Below are positions 53,134-62,286 of a stretch of DNA of 64,000 bases, piece after piece (the stretch's first letter is position 1; each line of letters starts with the position of its first letter). The translations under genes were made by a program, and so were the position numbers. The stretch lies in the NCBI RefSeq assembly GCF_900106805.1, contig NZ_FNNP01000001.1:1426001-1490000 (forward strand), in the 5' to 3' direction. This DNA is from Ruegeria halocynthiae (GTDB taxonomy: Bacteria > Pseudomonadota > Alphaproteobacteria > Rhodobacterales > Rhodobacteraceae). A model generated the notes under the pieces. That model had not been told where the DNA came from and ran no database searches. It saw only the letters and a program-made list of their open reading frames with translations.

Positions 53134-54630
53134 ATGACTAAACCCCTCCCCGAGGTAACGCCGAACACCTGGAGCTTTCTGCGCGATCCGATGATCAGAC
53201 CCACCGGGTTCCGGGAATATGACGCGCGCTGGAAATACCCCGATGAGATCAATCTGCCGGGCATGACCGCCCTTGGTCTGGGTCTGGGTACCCAGATGCA
53301 CAAACGCGGGATTGAACCGGTCATTGCGGTCGGTAATGACTATCGCGACTATTCTTTGTCGATCAAAAACGCGCTGATGCTGGGGCTTATGCAAGCTGGT
53401 ATTCAGGTCAAGGATATCGGCCCGGCGCTCAGCCCGATGGCGTATTTCGCGCAGTTTCACTTGGATGTGCCCGCAGTTGCGATGGTCACCGCCAGCCACA
53501 ACCCCAACGGCTGGACCGGTGTAAAAATGGGCTTCGACCGCCCCCTGACCCATGGTCCGGATGAGATGTCGGAACTGCGCGATATCGTATTGAATGGCGA
53601 AGGCGTCGCACGCCCGGGCGGATCGTATAAATTTGTTGATGGGGTGAAAGAGGCCTATCTCGACGATCTGGTCGGTGATTTCAAAATGTCCCGTCCGTTG
53701 AAAGTGGTCTGCGCCACCGGTAATGGAACTGCCGCCGCCTTCGCACCCGAGCTCTTTGAGCGGATCGGGGTCGAGGTCGTGCCCAGCCACACACGTCTGG
53801 ATTACACATTCCCCAACTACAACCCGAACCCCGAAGCGATGGAAATGTTGCACGATATGGCTGCTTCGGTCAAAGCCAGCGGTGCCGATCTGGCACTGGG
53901 ATTTGACGGTGATGGGGACCGTTGTGGCGTCGTGGACGATGAAGGTGAAGAGATTTTCGCCGACAAGGTTGGCGTCATCATGGCCCGTGATCTGGCCAAA
54001 CTGTATCCGGGTTCAACCTTTGTGGCCGACGTGAAATCCACCGGGCTGTTCGCCAGTGACCCTGAATTGAAGGCCCTGGGTGTCAAGGCCGATTACTGGA
54101 AGACCGGCCACAGCCATATGAAACGCCGGGTAAAGGAGATCGGCGCGCTTGCCGGGTTTGAGAAATCGGGTCATTACTTTCTGGCTGAACCGGTCGGGCG
54201 CGGGTATGACTGCGGGATGCGCGTGGCCGTGGAAATCTGCAAGCTGATGGACCGCAACCCGAGCCAGAGCATGTCGGACCTGCGGAAAGCACTGCCCAAG
54301 ACATGGTCGACACCCACCATGTCACCTTACGCTGCTGATACCGAAAAATACGATATTCTGAAACGTCTGGTCGATAAATTGGTCGCAAAGGCCGACGCAG
54401 GAGAAAGCTTTGCGGGCCGCGCGATCAAAGAGGTTGTGACCGTCAATGGCGCACGTGTCATTCTGGATAATGGCAGTTGGGGATTGGTGCGCGCGTCGTC
54501 TAATACGCCCAATCTGGTCGTGGTCTGTGAAAGCAGCGAAAGCGAGGATGAATTGCGGGCGATTTTCGCCGATATCGACGCTGTTATTCGCACCGAGCCC
54601 GGCGTGGGCGACTACGATCAGACAATCTAA
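53134..54630 (+). CDS. Phosphomannomutase / phosphoglucomutase
   Basis: A 498-residue alpha-D-phosphohexomutase (AlgC/ManB type) that interconverts hexose-6- and hexose-1-phosphates for nucleotide-sugar synthesis. Ser121 in TASHNPNGWTG is the phosphoserine, GFDGDGDRCGV is the magnesium loop, and GYDCGMR with the C-terminal RASSNTPNLVV are the sugar and phosphate loops. The start at 53134 is 15 bases after kdsA; an in-frame ATG at 53122 is possible. Last gene of the polysaccharide operon, closed by a terminator. Confidence 0.92.
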   Translation: MTKPLPEVTPNTWSFLRDPMIRPTGFREYDARWKYPDEINLPGMTALGLGLGTQMHKRGIEPVIAVGNDYRDYSLSIKNALMLGLMQAGIQVKDIGPALSPMAYFAQFHLDVPAVAMVTASHNPNGWTGVKMGFDRPLTHGPDEMSELRDIVLNGEGVARPGGSYKFVDGVKEAYLDDLVGDFKMSRPLKVVCATGNGTAAAFAPELFERIGVEVVPSHTRLDYTFPNYNPNPEAMEMLHDMAASVKASGADLALGFDGDGDRCGVVDDEGEEIFADKVGVIMARDLAKLYPGSTFVADVKSTGLFASDPELKALGVKADYWKTGHSHMKRRVKEIGALAGFEKSGHYFLAEPVGRGYDCGMRVAVEICKLMDRNPSQSMSDLRKALPKTWSTPTMSPYAADTEKYDILKRLVDKLVAKADAGESFAGRAIKEVVTVNGARVILDNGSWGLVRASSNTPNLVVVCESSESEDELRAIFADIDAVIRTEPGVGDYDQTI

Positions 54631-54640
54631 GAAATTCAAA

Positions 54641-54671
54641 GAAGGGCGTCCGGTGAAGCGCCCTTCGTTCT
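54641..54671. terminator. Intrinsic terminator between phosphohexomutase and AsmA genes
   Basis: GAAGGGCG (54641-54648) pairs with CGCCCTTC (54659-54666); loop of ten bases, then GTTCTG on the plus strand. On the minus strand TTTGAATTTC follows, so it may serve both convergent genes. Confidence 0.85.
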
Positions 54672-54680
54672 GTATTCAAT

Positions 54681-56609
54681 TCAATCGCCGCCGAACAGCT
54701 TGAGCAGACTTTTCTTGGCCTCTTCCTCCAGCTTATCTTTCAGCGCGTCTTCGATCTGATCGGTGTCTGTGACGGTAGTATCCAGTTCTTTTCCAACCTT
54801 TTCCAGAACCTGCTTCTTGGCATCATCTTCCAGCTCTTTGACCTTACCTTCGGCTGCTGCCTCAATGACTTTGGTGAGGTCCGGCTTGATCGACGGATTG
54901 CTCCAGGGGCCTTTGATTCGGACCGGCACCGATATCCCCTGCCCCGAGTTGGCGCGCAGCGCGACCGGCGTGAACAGATAATCGATATCGCGCGCACCCA
55001 GCCCGATCCGTCCGGTACCATCGGCGCGGAAATTATCCAGCTTCATCAACAGATCCTTGTTGTTGAGATCGCCATTTTGAATCGTAAAGCTGGCGGTGAG
55101 GCTATTGAATACCGTCGTGCCACCTGATCCCTTACCACGGCCCATGAGGTTATCGAGATCCAGCCCGGAAATGACCCCCTTACCGACCTCGATGTTACCC
55201 TTACCACTAAGAGACCGCATGATTTGATTTTCGCTCTGACCAACACCGAGAAACTCAATATTACCCGATCCGGTGCCCGACAGGCGCTTGATATCCCCAA
55301 GCGTTTCAAGGGCTTCTTTAATATCGATATTGTCGGCTTTCAGATTTCCACCGACAGACAGACCGTTGCGATTGTTGGCAACCACCTGACCATTCAACTG
55401 ACCCGAAAACAACGAAGCCGGATGCATCTTCAGCACCGCCCGCGAACGGTCAAGGCCGAGCGTCAGGTCGCTTTTGCCAAAACGCATCCCCGGAACGGCA
55501 ATCGAATTGGCCTGCAGCCGGATCGTTCCGTTTGCCAACGCAAGAAATGATGCGTCAATGGGGGCTTTTGACCAACCCTCGACCTCAGATCCAACGTCTG
55601 AAGTATCGCTTCCACCGAATTTCGACAAATCTAGATCACCCGCGTTCAGGCGTGCGGTGATCCTGGGTGGATCGGAAATCTGGATATCCGCTTCGCCCTC
55701 AAGCCGGTTTTGATCCAAAACAGCGATCATGTTCCGCAATGAAATCCGCCCGTCCCGGGTATAGGTCATCTGCCCTGAGACATTCGCAACCTGCCCCAGC
55801 CCCTCGGGCACAGCGACGCCGCCCTGACCAAAGGCGGCCAGCATCTTGTGTGTATCCTTTGCCGTGATAGTGGTTTTGCCATCCAATTCGCCGGCCAGAT
55901 TTACCCGACCGGCATATTGTATGTCCCCGCCGGGTGCCGTGAGACTGAGTTCCAGAGGTGTGACAACACCGCTGGAAAAGGCAGGCAAGTCGGGGATGTT
56001 CAGATCCACAGCGACGGTGCCTCCGGGGACAGACATGCTGGCTTGCATTTCCATCGGAGCCGTTACATCGGGCCAGCGGGCTGAAAGGTCGACATCGGCG
56101 AAGTCCATGCTGACTGCGCCGTTTTCAAGATAGATCAGGCGGGCATTGGTCAACTCCAACCGTTCGAGCGTGATGGGTCGGCTATCAACAGTTTGCGCCG
56201 AGGAACCCGTCTCCGAAGAATTGCCGGGTTGGTGCAGTTCCCAATTCCCACGCCCGTCTGCGCGCTCCAGCCGAAGAACCGGGTTGTCGGCAAGCACCCT
56301 CTTGATCCGGATATCCCCCGACAACAGCGCCGAAGCATCGACCCCCACCGCCAGACTTTGGGCGCTGAGCATCGGTTCGGGTCCAGCCCAAGGGGCATTG
56401 CCAAAGGTCACGGGACCAGTTTCCATTCCCAGAACCGGCCAAAAGGACAATTTGACGTCACCCGACAGCTCAAGATCGCGCCCTGTCTGCGCCTTAACCT
56501 GCTCGGCCAAAATCGCCGCCAGCTTGTCGCCCGGCATCAGCAACAAAGCTCCAATCACCAACCCGAAGGCGGCGACGAGAATGAACAGGATACGAAATAG
56601 CCATTTCAT
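54681..56609 (-). CDS. AsmA-family protein
   Basis: A 642-residue envelope protein. One N-terminal membrane helix ([21 protein letters not shown]) anchors a large periplasmic part. The N-terminal AsmA domain is clear ([26 protein letters not shown] in part), and the C-terminal AsmA_2 region lies near 430-590 ([23 protein letters not shown]). The last 60 residues are strongly charged ([21 protein letters not shown]). AsmA-type proteins are now thought to form lipid-transfer bridges between the membranes. Divergent from rimO with 99 bases between the starts. Confidence 0.88.
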   Translation of the reverse strand: MKWLFRILFILVAAFGLVIGALLLMPGDKLAAILAEQVKAQTGRDLELSGDVKLSFWPVLGMETGPVTFGNAPWAGPEPMLSAQSLAVGVDASALLSGDIRIKRVLADNPVLRLERADGRGNWELHQPGNSSETGSSAQTVDSRPITLERLELTNARLIYLENGAVSMDFADVDLSARWPDVTAPMEMQASMSVPGGTVAVDLNIPDLPAFSSGVVTPLELSLTAPGGDIQYAGRVNLAGELDGKTTITAKDTHKMLAAFGQGGVAVPEGLGQVANVSGQMTYTRDGRISLRNMIAVLDQNRLEGEADIQISDPPRITARLNAGDLDLSKFGGSDTSDVGSEVEGWSKAPIDASFLALANGTIRLQANSIAVPGMRFGKSDLTLGLDRSRAVLKMHPASLFSGQLNGQVVANNRNGLSVGGNLKADNIDIKEALETLGDIKRLSGTGSGNIEFLGVGQSENQIMRSLSGKGNIEVGKGVISGLDLDNLMGRGKGSGGTTVFNSLTASFTIQNGDLNNKDLLMKLDNFRADGTGRIGLGARDIDYLFTPVALRANSGQGISVPVRIKGPWSNPSIKPDLTKVIEAAAEGKVKELEDDAKKQVLEKVGKELDTTVTDTDQIEDALKDKLEEEAKKSLLKLFGGD

Positions 56610-56708
56610 GATATAATCGTGCCTTTCCGGCTTATCTGCTCTGATTCAGATTCAGCCCTGTGCGGGCAAAATTTGCAAGGGGAAGCTTTCCCCTCTATAC
56701 GCCCCGCA

Positions 56709-58106
56709 ATGAGCACAAACCCACCGAACCTCCGCCCGGATCTGGCCCCTGAGGCCCGGATATCCGAGACACCGCGCCGCGGCCAGCCAACACTTGGAAT
56801 GGTGTCGCTGGGCTGTCCCAAAGCCTTGGTCGACAGCGAACGTATACTGACGCGGTTGCGCGCCGAGGGCTATGGTATCTCGCCGGATTATGCGGGCGCT
56901 GATGCCGTTATTGTGAACACTTGCGGGTTTCTGGACAGCGCAAAAGCCGAGTCTCTGGACGCCATCGGCGAGGCATTGGTCGAGAATGGCAAGGTCATCG
57001 TGACAGGCTGTCTGGGGGCGGAACCGGATTACATCCGGGAACATCACCCGCGCATTCTGGCAGTCACCGGGCCGCATCAGTATGAACAGGTGCTGGATGC
57101 AGTTCACAGCGCCGTGCCTCCGGACCCCGACCCGTTTGTAGACCTGCTACCTGCCTCAGGTGTGAAATTGACACCGCGCCACTACAGCTATCTCAAGATT
57201 TCCGAGGGCTGCGATCACAAGTGCAAGTTCTGCATCATTCCCGACATGCGCGGCAAACTGGCCAGCCGACCGGCACATGCAGTGCTGCGTGAGGCCGAGA
57301 AGCTGGTCGACAACGGCGTGCGGGAATTGCTGGTGATCTCGCAGGATACCTCTGCCTACGGGTTGGATCGCAAATATGACGTCAATCCGTGGAAAGACCG
57401 TGAGGTGCGCAGCCATATCACCGATCTGGCACGAGAACTGGGTCAGTTCGACGCCTGGGTGCGTCTGCATTACGTCTATCCCTATCCACATGTGCGCGAT
57501 TTGATTCCACTGATGGCGGACGCAGGGTGCAACGTGCTTCCCTATCTCGACATCCCATTCCAACATGCGCATCCGGATGTGTTGAAACGCATGGCCCGCC
57601 CGGCCGCGGGCGCCAAAACTCTGGACGAGATTGCAGCATGGCGTGCGACCTGCCCCGATATCACCCTGCGCTCGACCTTCATCGTGGGTTATCCCGGGGA
57701 AACCGAGGCCGAATTCCAAACCTTGCTGGACTGGATGGATGAGGCTCAACTGGATCGGATCGGCTGTTTTCAATATGAAAATGTCGATGGCGCGCGGTCG
57801 AACGACCTTCCGGATCATGTTCCATCCGAGGTCAAGCAAGACCGTTGGGAGCGGTTCATGGAGAAAGCTCAGGCCATCTCCGAGGCCAAGCTGGCTGCGA
57901 AGGTCGGTCAAACCATTGAGGTCATCGTGGACGAGGTGGATGGCGAGGCTGCGACTTGCCGCACCAAATCCGACGCGCCCGAGATCGATGGCAACCTGTT
58001 TATCGATGAAGGCTTTGAGGGCTTGAAAACCGGGGATATCGTTACTGTCGAGGTGGACGAGGCTGGTGAGTACGATCTGTGGGGACGATTGCGCCCTTCG
58101 GCTTAG
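56709..58106 (+). CDS. rimO: Ribosomal protein S12 methylthiotransferase
   Basis: A radical-SAM enzyme that methylthiolates Asp88 of ribosomal protein S12. 465 residues. The N-terminal iron-sulfur cysteines are Cys36, Cys72 and Cys101; the radical-SAM cluster is Cys168, Cys172 and Cys175 (CDHKCKFC); the TRAM domain is at the C-terminus ([17 protein letters not shown] and on). [15 protein letters not shown] and [16 protein letters not shown] are diagnostic for RimO. The start at 56709 is chosen; the frame open upstream to 56619 is unconserved. Confidence 0.96.
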   Translation: MSTNPPNLRPDLAPEARISETPRRGQPTLGMVSLGCPKALVDSERILTRLRAEGYGISPDYAGADAVIVNTCGFLDSAKAESLDAIGEALVENGKVIVTGCLGAEPDYIREHHPRILAVTGPHQYEQVLDAVHSAVPPDPDPFVDLLPASGVKLTPRHYSYLKISEGCDHKCKFCIIPDMRGKLASRPAHAVLREAEKLVDNGVRELLVISQDTSAYGLDRKYDVNPWKDREVRSHITDLARELGQFDAWVRLHYVYPYPHVRDLIPLMADAGCNVLPYLDIPFQHAHPDVLKRMARPAAGAKTLDEIAAWRATCPDITLRSTFIVGYPGETEAEFQTLLDWMDEAQLDRIGCFQYENVDGARSNDLPDHVPSEVKQDRWERFMEKAQAISEAKLAAKVGQTIEVIVDEVDGEAATCRTKSDAPEIDGNLFIDEGFEGLKTGDIVTVEVDEAGEYDLWGRLRPSA

Positions 58107-58115
58107 GGAATGCCT

Positions 58116-58478
58116 CTACGCCTGAAACAGGCCGACCAGAATCACAACCCAGGCCACACATCCGGCAACGGCAGACAAAGCCACAGCAGCGCTTGCTGCA
58201 TCCTTGGCCTGCCCGGCCAAGGTATGGTGGTCCGTTGACGTATGATCCACCGCGCGTTCGATGGCCGTATTGAACAGTTCGGCCACTAGCACCAGGATAC
58301 CAAGCGCTAGGATCAATGCCCTTTCGGTCGTGCCCAGCGGCAGCGACACCGCCAGCAGAGCCGAGATCAGGTTTGCCCAGACCCATGCACGAAACGAGTA
58401 CTCCTGCTGCCAGGTGGCGGACAGGCCTTGCCAGCTCCAACGGGTACGATCTTTCAGGTGGTCATAGAGTTTGCGCAT
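58116..58478 (-). CDS. dgkA: Diacylglycerol kinase
   Basis: The small integral membrane kinase that returns diacylglycerol to phosphatidic acid. 120 residues with three membrane helices, the normal architecture. The active-site motif ELFNTAIERAVDHTS (about 63-77) and the downstream AKDAASAAVALS are complete. Convergent with rimO, nine bases apart. Confidence 0.95.
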   Translation of the reverse strand: MRKLYDHLKDRTRWSWQGLSATWQQEYSFRAWVWANLISALLAVSLPLGTTERALILALGILVLVAELFNTAIERAVDHTSTDHHTLAGQAKDAASAAVALSAVAGCVAWVVILVGLFQA

Positions 58479-58538
58479 ACGTCTTTCCGATCAGTCTTTC
58501 TGAAAGATGACGTTCGCGACCCGCAGCAGAAAGGCAAG

Positions 58539-58559
58539 AAAAAACCGCCTCTCGGGCGG
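58539..58559 (-). terminator. Intrinsic terminator of the small lipoprotein gene
   Basis: On the minus strand CCGCC-CGAGA-GGCGG followed by TTTTTTCTT: a compact terminator 55 bases past the lipoprotein stop codon and upstream of dgkA. Confidence 0.85.
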
Positions 58560-58578
58560 CATTCTGCATCGGGAATGT

Positions 58579-58606
58579 GCGGGCGGTCCCAAAAGGGACC
58601 ACCCGC
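58579..58606 (-). other. Second strong hairpin downstream of the lipoprotein gene
   Basis: GCGGGCGGTCCC (58579-58590) pairs with GGGACCACCCGC (58595-58606) around AAAA, one G-T wobble. It begins just seven bases after the lipoprotein stop and precedes the true terminator. With no T run of its own it is more likely an mRNA-stabilising structure. Confidence 0.75.
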
Positions 58607-58613
58607 GGAATGC

Positions 58614-58802
58614 TTATTGAGCGACCGGGTTACATACGGTCTGGCCTGCTTCGGTTGTGGCCAGTTCATAGCCTGCCGAGCAGCTGGGTGTTCCGTACTT
58701 GTCATAGTCGGGTTGGATGTAGACCGGGGTCGGCTCCTCTTGCTGCGAGCATGCAGTCAATACAACGGCTGTGGCGCAGATAGCAGCAAATTTCAGTTTC
58801 AT
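58614..58802 (-). CDS. Small lipoprotein of unknown function
   Basis: 62 residues from the ATG at 58802 (GAGGA nine bases upstream; an ATG six bases earlier is too close to it). MKLKFAAICATAVVLTAC is a lipoprotein signal with Cys18 lipidated. The mature part of about 44 residues carries two more cysteines (PSCSAGYE and TVCNPVAQ), likely a disulfide, and a YIQPDYDKYGTPSC segment. Small lipoproteins of this kind are common in Rhodobacteraceae; no function is known. Followed by two stacked hairpins. Confidence 0.78.
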   Translation of the reverse strand: MKLKFAAICATAVVLTACSQQEEPTPVYIQPDYDKYGTPSCSAGYELATTEAGQTVCNPVAQ

Positions 58803-59017
58803 GTCCATCAATCCTCTATTACTTTTCTGATATTGCCCAGTTTTTCGGGGCCGGTATTAGAATAAGACCAAGATTTTCATATGGCAACCGAATCGATAAC
58901 GTTGTTGTGAATTAAGGCGAAACCATGCTGGAAAACGGGTTGTCAAAGCCGGGCTATCCTTTTTGCTGAAGCGCTCTAAACTCTGTCTTCGACATCAGCC
59001 AAAGACGGAGTAGCCAC

Positions 59018-59260
59018 ATGTCAGACGCACCGACGATTGCGCAGAAATCGCCATATCCAATCGAAGTGACCGAAGGAAAAACCTATTTCTGGTGCGCCTG
59101 CGGAAAATCTCAGCGCCAACCCTTCTGCGATGGTTCGCATAAGGGCACCGCATTCGAACCTGTAAAATACACCGCCGAGGCCAGTAAAAAAGTCTTCTTT
59201 TGTGGCTGCAAACACAGCGCAAAACCGCCCTTGTGCGATGGGACGCACGCAAAACTCTGA
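59018..59260 (+). CDS. Double CDGSH iron-sulfur protein
   Basis: 80 residues with two CDGSH-type [2Fe-2S] sites. Site 1: Cys26, Cys28, Cys37, His41 (CAC...FCDGSH). Site 2: Cys62, Cys64, Cys73, His77 (CGC...LCDGTH). Each has the 3Cys-1His ligation of mitoNEET-type clusters, and the two repeats fold as a tandem pseudo-dimer in one chain. There is no membrane anchor, so it is a soluble redox or cluster-transfer protein. The 3' end is two bases from the convergent DUF6455 genes. Confidence 0.92.
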   Translation: MSDAPTIAQKSPYPIEVTEGKTYFWCACGKSQRQPFCDGSHKGTAFEPVKYTAEASKKVFFCGCKHSAKPPLCDGTHAKL

Positions 59261-59262
59261 CG

Positions 59263-59532
59263 TTAGGTAAGGCTGTTCAACACCTCAGCATTAACACAGA
59301 ATTCGGGGGCGGTGGCTGCCTGCGCCTGCTGTGCGGCCAGCCAGATCTGACAGTGTTCGTTGCAGGCTGCCCCACGGCAGCGGGTCACCATCTGCGCATA
59401 ATCGTAAGGAGACAGTTTGTTCTCGGCCATAGCCTCGGACAGAGAAATCCCCATACAACGCGCGACTGAACGGGTCAGCCAAAAGTGTTCTTCGATCTCA
59501 CCCAATTGTCCCGGAAGCATTTGTTTACTCAT
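59263..59532 (-). CDS. DUF6455-type cysteine-rich protein (copy 1 of 3)
   Basis: 89 residues, acidic, cytoplasmic. An N-terminal helical part (GEIEEHFWLTRSVARCMGISLSEAM in part) is followed by the cysteine region RCRGAACNEHCQIW (Cys52, Cys57, Cys61) and a late Cys79 in PEFCVN. The pattern of three clustered cysteines and one distant matches the DUF6455 family found mostly in Rhodobacteraceae; function unknown, possibly a zinc or iron-sulfur site. It overlaps copy 2 by eight bases and is the last of three. Confidence 0.8.
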   Translation of the reverse strand: MSKQMLPGQLGEIEEHFWLTRSVARCMGISLSEAMAENKLSPYDYAQMVTRCRGAACNEHCQIWLAAQQAQAATAPEFCVNAEVLNSLT

Positions 59533-59788
59533 GGTTTACGACCTTCAGGGCGGCGTATCTGTGCCGGTTTGGACAAGTGCAGGGGGCCTGCTCGGCAGTT
59601 TCATTCTCATTCAACCAGTCCGGGCAGGCGTTCGCCCACTCACATCCACGGCAAAGCTGGATCATCTCAGCCCAGTCCTGCTGGCTCAGACGCCCATCGC
59701 GATGCGCGGTCGTCAGGTCGGTTCCCGTCGCCTCAGCCATCCGCAGCGCAAGCCGGAGGTGGGTCATGATCTGTCCGAGTTGCAGCAA
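59525..59788 (-). CDS. DUF6455-type cysteine-rich protein (copy 2 of 3)
   Basis: 87 residues. Helical N-terminus (HLRLALRMAEATGTDLTTAHRDG in part), then LCRGCEWANACPDW (Cys46, Cys49, Cys55) and a terminal CTCPNRH (Cys70, Cys72). The CxxC-x5-C core is the same as in copy 3. The residues after the fourth cysteine differ from both neighbours, so the copies are old duplicates. It starts 15 bases after copy 3 ends. Confidence 0.78.
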   Translation of the reverse strand: MLQLGQIMTHLRLALRMAEATGTDLTTAHRDGRLSQQDWAEMIQLCRGCEWANACPDWLNENETAEQAPCTCPNRHRYAALKVVNHE

Positions 59789-59803
59789 GACATCATCCTG
59801 ATG

Positions 59804-60055
59804 TTACGATAACAACCTGCTCAGCAACTCATGATTGCGACAGTACTCGGGTGCCTTGGGCGTTGCTGAGTTTTGGGCCAGATACGTTTCGCAGTGACCC
59901 GGATTGGGGCATTCGGTGCAGCGCAGCACAGCGTCCGATATTTCATCGAACCGCAAAGTCCCCCCGATGGCGACTTCTTGCAAATCAACGCCCAGCGTTG
60001 TGGCCATCCTGTCCAAAAGATCGGCGTGACGTCGCAGCGTTTTACGGTCAGACAT
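59804..60055 (-). CDS. DUF6455-type cysteine-rich protein (copy 3 of 3, first in operon)
   Basis: 83 residues from the ATG at 60055, preceded by AAGGAAG; an ATG at 60097 is possible but adds a basic stretch. Core RCTECPNPGHCETYL (Cys46, Cys49, Cys55) and late PEYCRNH (Cys72). It shares the plan of helical N-terminal half plus CxxC-x5-C...C. First gene of the three-gene set; the divergent or upstream neighbour is YigZ, 68 bases away on the same strand. Confidence 0.78.
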   Translation of the reverse strand: MSDRKTLRRHADLLDRMATTLGVDLQEVAIGGTLRFDEISDAVLRCTECPNPGHCETYLAQNSATPKAPEYCRNHELLSRLLS

Positions 60056-60123
60056 GCGGCTTCCTTTTCGTTTCACACGAGAAAAAAGGTAACCCATGCC
60101 GCCGAGAACGCCTTTGACTCAGG

Positions 60124-60492
60124 TCAATGATCTGTTTCCAGCTGGTCAAGATAGGCCCGCGTGGCATCCTGCACACGACGGAACCGGTCTCCGCCCAGTT
60201 TCTTGCCACCGTACCAACGGGTCACGATGATGACATGATCGGTGAGCCCGGCGCGCTCCATCATCCGCAGAATGACCATTGCGGCTCCGGATTCCCCATC
60301 ATCTGCCTTGAGCGCACCAGCCGGCAAAGTTGCGGCCCAGGTGTTGTGGGTCGCCTTGGCATAGGTTTTGTCGGATTTCAGCTCGGCCAGTACCGCATCA
60401 ACATCCGAACGAGTAATGACCCGCGCGCCCGTCACGGCGTATTTCGATCCTCGATCGCTGAGTACAACGCCTAGACGGTTCAATCCGCTCAT
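60124..60492 (-). CDS. YigZ/IMPACT-family protein (UPF0029)
   Basis: 122 residues, only the N-terminal UPF0029 domain; E. coli YigZ is about 200 residues. ADDGESGAAMVILRMME and IIVTRWYGGKKLGGDRF are the family blocks. The first part of the usual domain is shortened and it lacks the C-terminal ferredoxin-like domain. Its molecular role is unclear; the eukaryotic IMPACT relative regulates GCN2. The start ATG overlaps the stop of the M48 gene by one base (TGATG). Confidence 0.8.
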   Translation of the reverse strand: MSGLNRLGVVLSDRGSKYAVTGARVITRSDVDAVLAELKSDKTYAKATHNTWAATLPAGALKADDGESGAAMVILRMMERAGLTDHVIIVTRWYGGKKLGGDRFRRVQDATRAYLDQLETDH

Positions 60493-61193
60493 CACCTCAG
60501 CCCCAGCTGACGCGCGGTTTGTAATACCACCTCGACCCGTTTTGCATTAGGCGGATGCGTTGCCAGAAAGCGGTCACCAGGATCGGGGATACGCTGAAAG
60601 AAAACCATCCCGACCAGTGGGTCATATCCCGCCGCATGAGTGATTTTTGTCCCCAGCCGATCTGCCTCCAGTTCGAACTCGCGCGTGTAATTCTGCGCGC
60701 CAACCTCTGCTCCCAGCGCTTGCGCGCTCTCTACCCCTGCGTCGTCTTTCCCCTGCTCACGGGCGAGTTCGCCGAATATCCGCGCACTCTCTCTCGAATT
60801 CTCGGCCTGTCGGGCGATGTGACCCAGAATATGGTGGGCAACTTCATGCCCCATGACAAAGGCCATCTCCTCTGCGTTCTGCGCCGAAGCGATCATCGGT
60901 TGTGTGAAAATGATCAGCGGTCGCCCATCCTCGTCCAATGTCAGGAACGCATTAGCAGGGGCTTTAGAGGAGGGATCGACCAGAATCACGAAATCACAAT
61001 TGGCAGATCGCAAGCGGCGGCGACATTCCCGAGCGGCGGCTTCTCCTACAGAGCGGCTGACCTGCCTCAACACGCGCGCCTTTTCCTGCAGCGCCGGGTC
61101 TTTTGGCTGCCATTGTGTGGCCGGGACGACCATCATCGAATGGGTCGCACACGCCGCCAACAGCAACACCAGCAACAGGGCAAGACGGTGCAT
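60492..61193 (-). CDS. M48-family metalloprotease, lipoprotein
   Basis: 233 residues. The signal peptide ends LLAAC with Cys15 lipidated. The zinc motif HEVAHH (His116, Glu117, His120) and the third-ligand region EFELEADRLGTKI are intact; the final part (FLATHPPNAKRVEVV) is typical of peptidase M48 proteins that act on misfolded envelope proteins, such as LoiP or BepA-type enzymes. It is shorter than BepA and has no TPR region. Coupled to yigZ. Confidence 0.88.
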   Translation of the reverse strand: MHRLALLLVLLLAACATHSMMVVPATQWQPKDPALQEKARVLRQVSRSVGEAAARECRRRLRSANCDFVILVDPSSKAPANAFLTLDEDGRPLIIFTQPMIASAQNAEEMAFVMGHEVAHHILGHIARQAENSRESARIFGELAREQGKDDAGVESAQALGAEVGAQNYTREFELEADRLGTKITHAAGYDPLVGMVFFQRIPDPGDRFLATHPPNAKRVEVVLQTARQLGLR

Positions 61194-61313
61194 TTACATT
61201 CCTTTCACTCAACCTGCCGGCAGACAAGCATAGCGCGCCTAACCTGGCTGGGCCACAGTCGAATGCGCCTGCGATGGGTTGCATTGCGATCTCTGGCCCG
61301 GCACTCTGCCGAT

Positions 61314-61562
61314 ATGTTTTCAATTGAACACGAATTCGACTCGACGGTCATTACGCTGGTGGACGAAGGCGCAAAGCCTTTGCAAGAGGATGTCGTCATC
61401 AACAACTTCGCCGAATGCGTCACGCTCGAGCAGTTGGACCCGCGAACAGATCAGATTCAGAAAATCACTCTGTCTCCCGAGCAGGTTCGTGATCTGGCCG
61501 CCGCACTGGACCTGCCCGAAGGCGTTTACCAGATACGCGAAACCGATCGATCTGGCTTGTAG
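61314..61562 (+). CDS. Conserved-type small protein of unknown function
   Basis: 82 residues, acidic, no signal peptide. The sequence EFDSTVITLVDEGAKPLQED followed by an N-terminal beta-rich and C-terminal helical pattern (LSPEQVRDLAAALDLPEGVY) looks like a folded domain. I do not recognise the family. The start ATG at 61314 has a weak ribosome-binding site; an open frame continues far upstream but runs antisense to the M48 gene. Divergent from the M48 gene by 120 bases. Confidence 0.6.
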   Translation: MFSIEHEFDSTVITLVDEGAKPLQEDVVINNFAECVTLEQLDPRTDQIQKITLSPEQVRDLAAALDLPEGVYQIRETDRSGL

Positions 61563-61707
61563 GCGCCACGCGGCTGTGCCGATCCGGGCACACGATACCT
61601 GTGCAGAAATTACAGTTGAAATTGATATGCTTCAAAAGGCAGTTTGCCCTTGAAACGGGGCGACATCTCCCCAACATACAAACCGCCCATGTGAAGAAAG
61701 TTAACAT

Positions 61708-62286
61708 ATGTCCCTGAAGAACCAAGCCGCGCTGGACTTTCTGCACGCGCGCCGTTCCCGCCCGGCCAAAACGCTGGTGGCACCGGCCCCAAGAAGGGAC
61801 GAATTGATACCTTTGCTGACCGCCGCCGCACGTAGCCCGGACCATGGAAAGCTTGAGCCCTGGCGATTTATTGTTATCGAGCAGGGCGCGATGAAACGCC
61901 TAGCTGATCTCACCGAAACCTGCGGCAAGGCGTTGGGCAAAAGCCCCGAGGATATCGCCAGGGCACGCAGCCAGTTCGACATGGGTCATCTGGCCGTTGC
62001 TGTCATCGAAGTGCAGAAACCGTCTGACAAGATTCCAGCGATTGAGCAGACCTATTCGGCGGGCGCCGTTTGTCTGGCATTGCTGAACGCCGCGCTGGCT
62101 GCAGGATGGGGTGCGAACTGGCTGTCCGGCTGGCAATCCCATGACCGCAGTTTCTGCACGCAAGGATTGGGCTTGGCTGACAGCGAGAAGATTGCGGGTT
62201 TCATCCACATCGCAACCGAGGGCAATGCGCCACCAGAGCGACCGCGCCCAGATGTGACGGCGCTGACCCGATGGGTTTCGGAATGA
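61708..62286 (+). CDS. Nitroreductase family protein, YdjA-like
   Basis: 192 residues, a compact FMN nitroreductase. RRSRPAKTLV-type N-terminus (HARRSRPAKTL), AARSPDHGKLEPWRFIV and NAALAAGWGANWLSGW are the marks of the YdjA subgroup, which has a short fold and reduces nitroaromatics poorly. The stop codon overlaps the start of the next gene (ATGA). An inverted repeat with a three-base loop lies in the leader at 61631-61654. Confidence 0.88.
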   Translation: MSLKNQAALDFLHARRSRPAKTLVAPAPRRDELIPLLTAAARSPDHGKLEPWRFIVIEQGAMKRLADLTETCGKALGKSPEDIARARSQFDMGHLAVAVIEVQKPSDKIPAIEQTYSAGAVCLALLNAALAAGWGANWLSGWQSHDRSFCTQGLGLADSEKIAGFIHIATEGNAPPERPRPDVTALTRWVSE

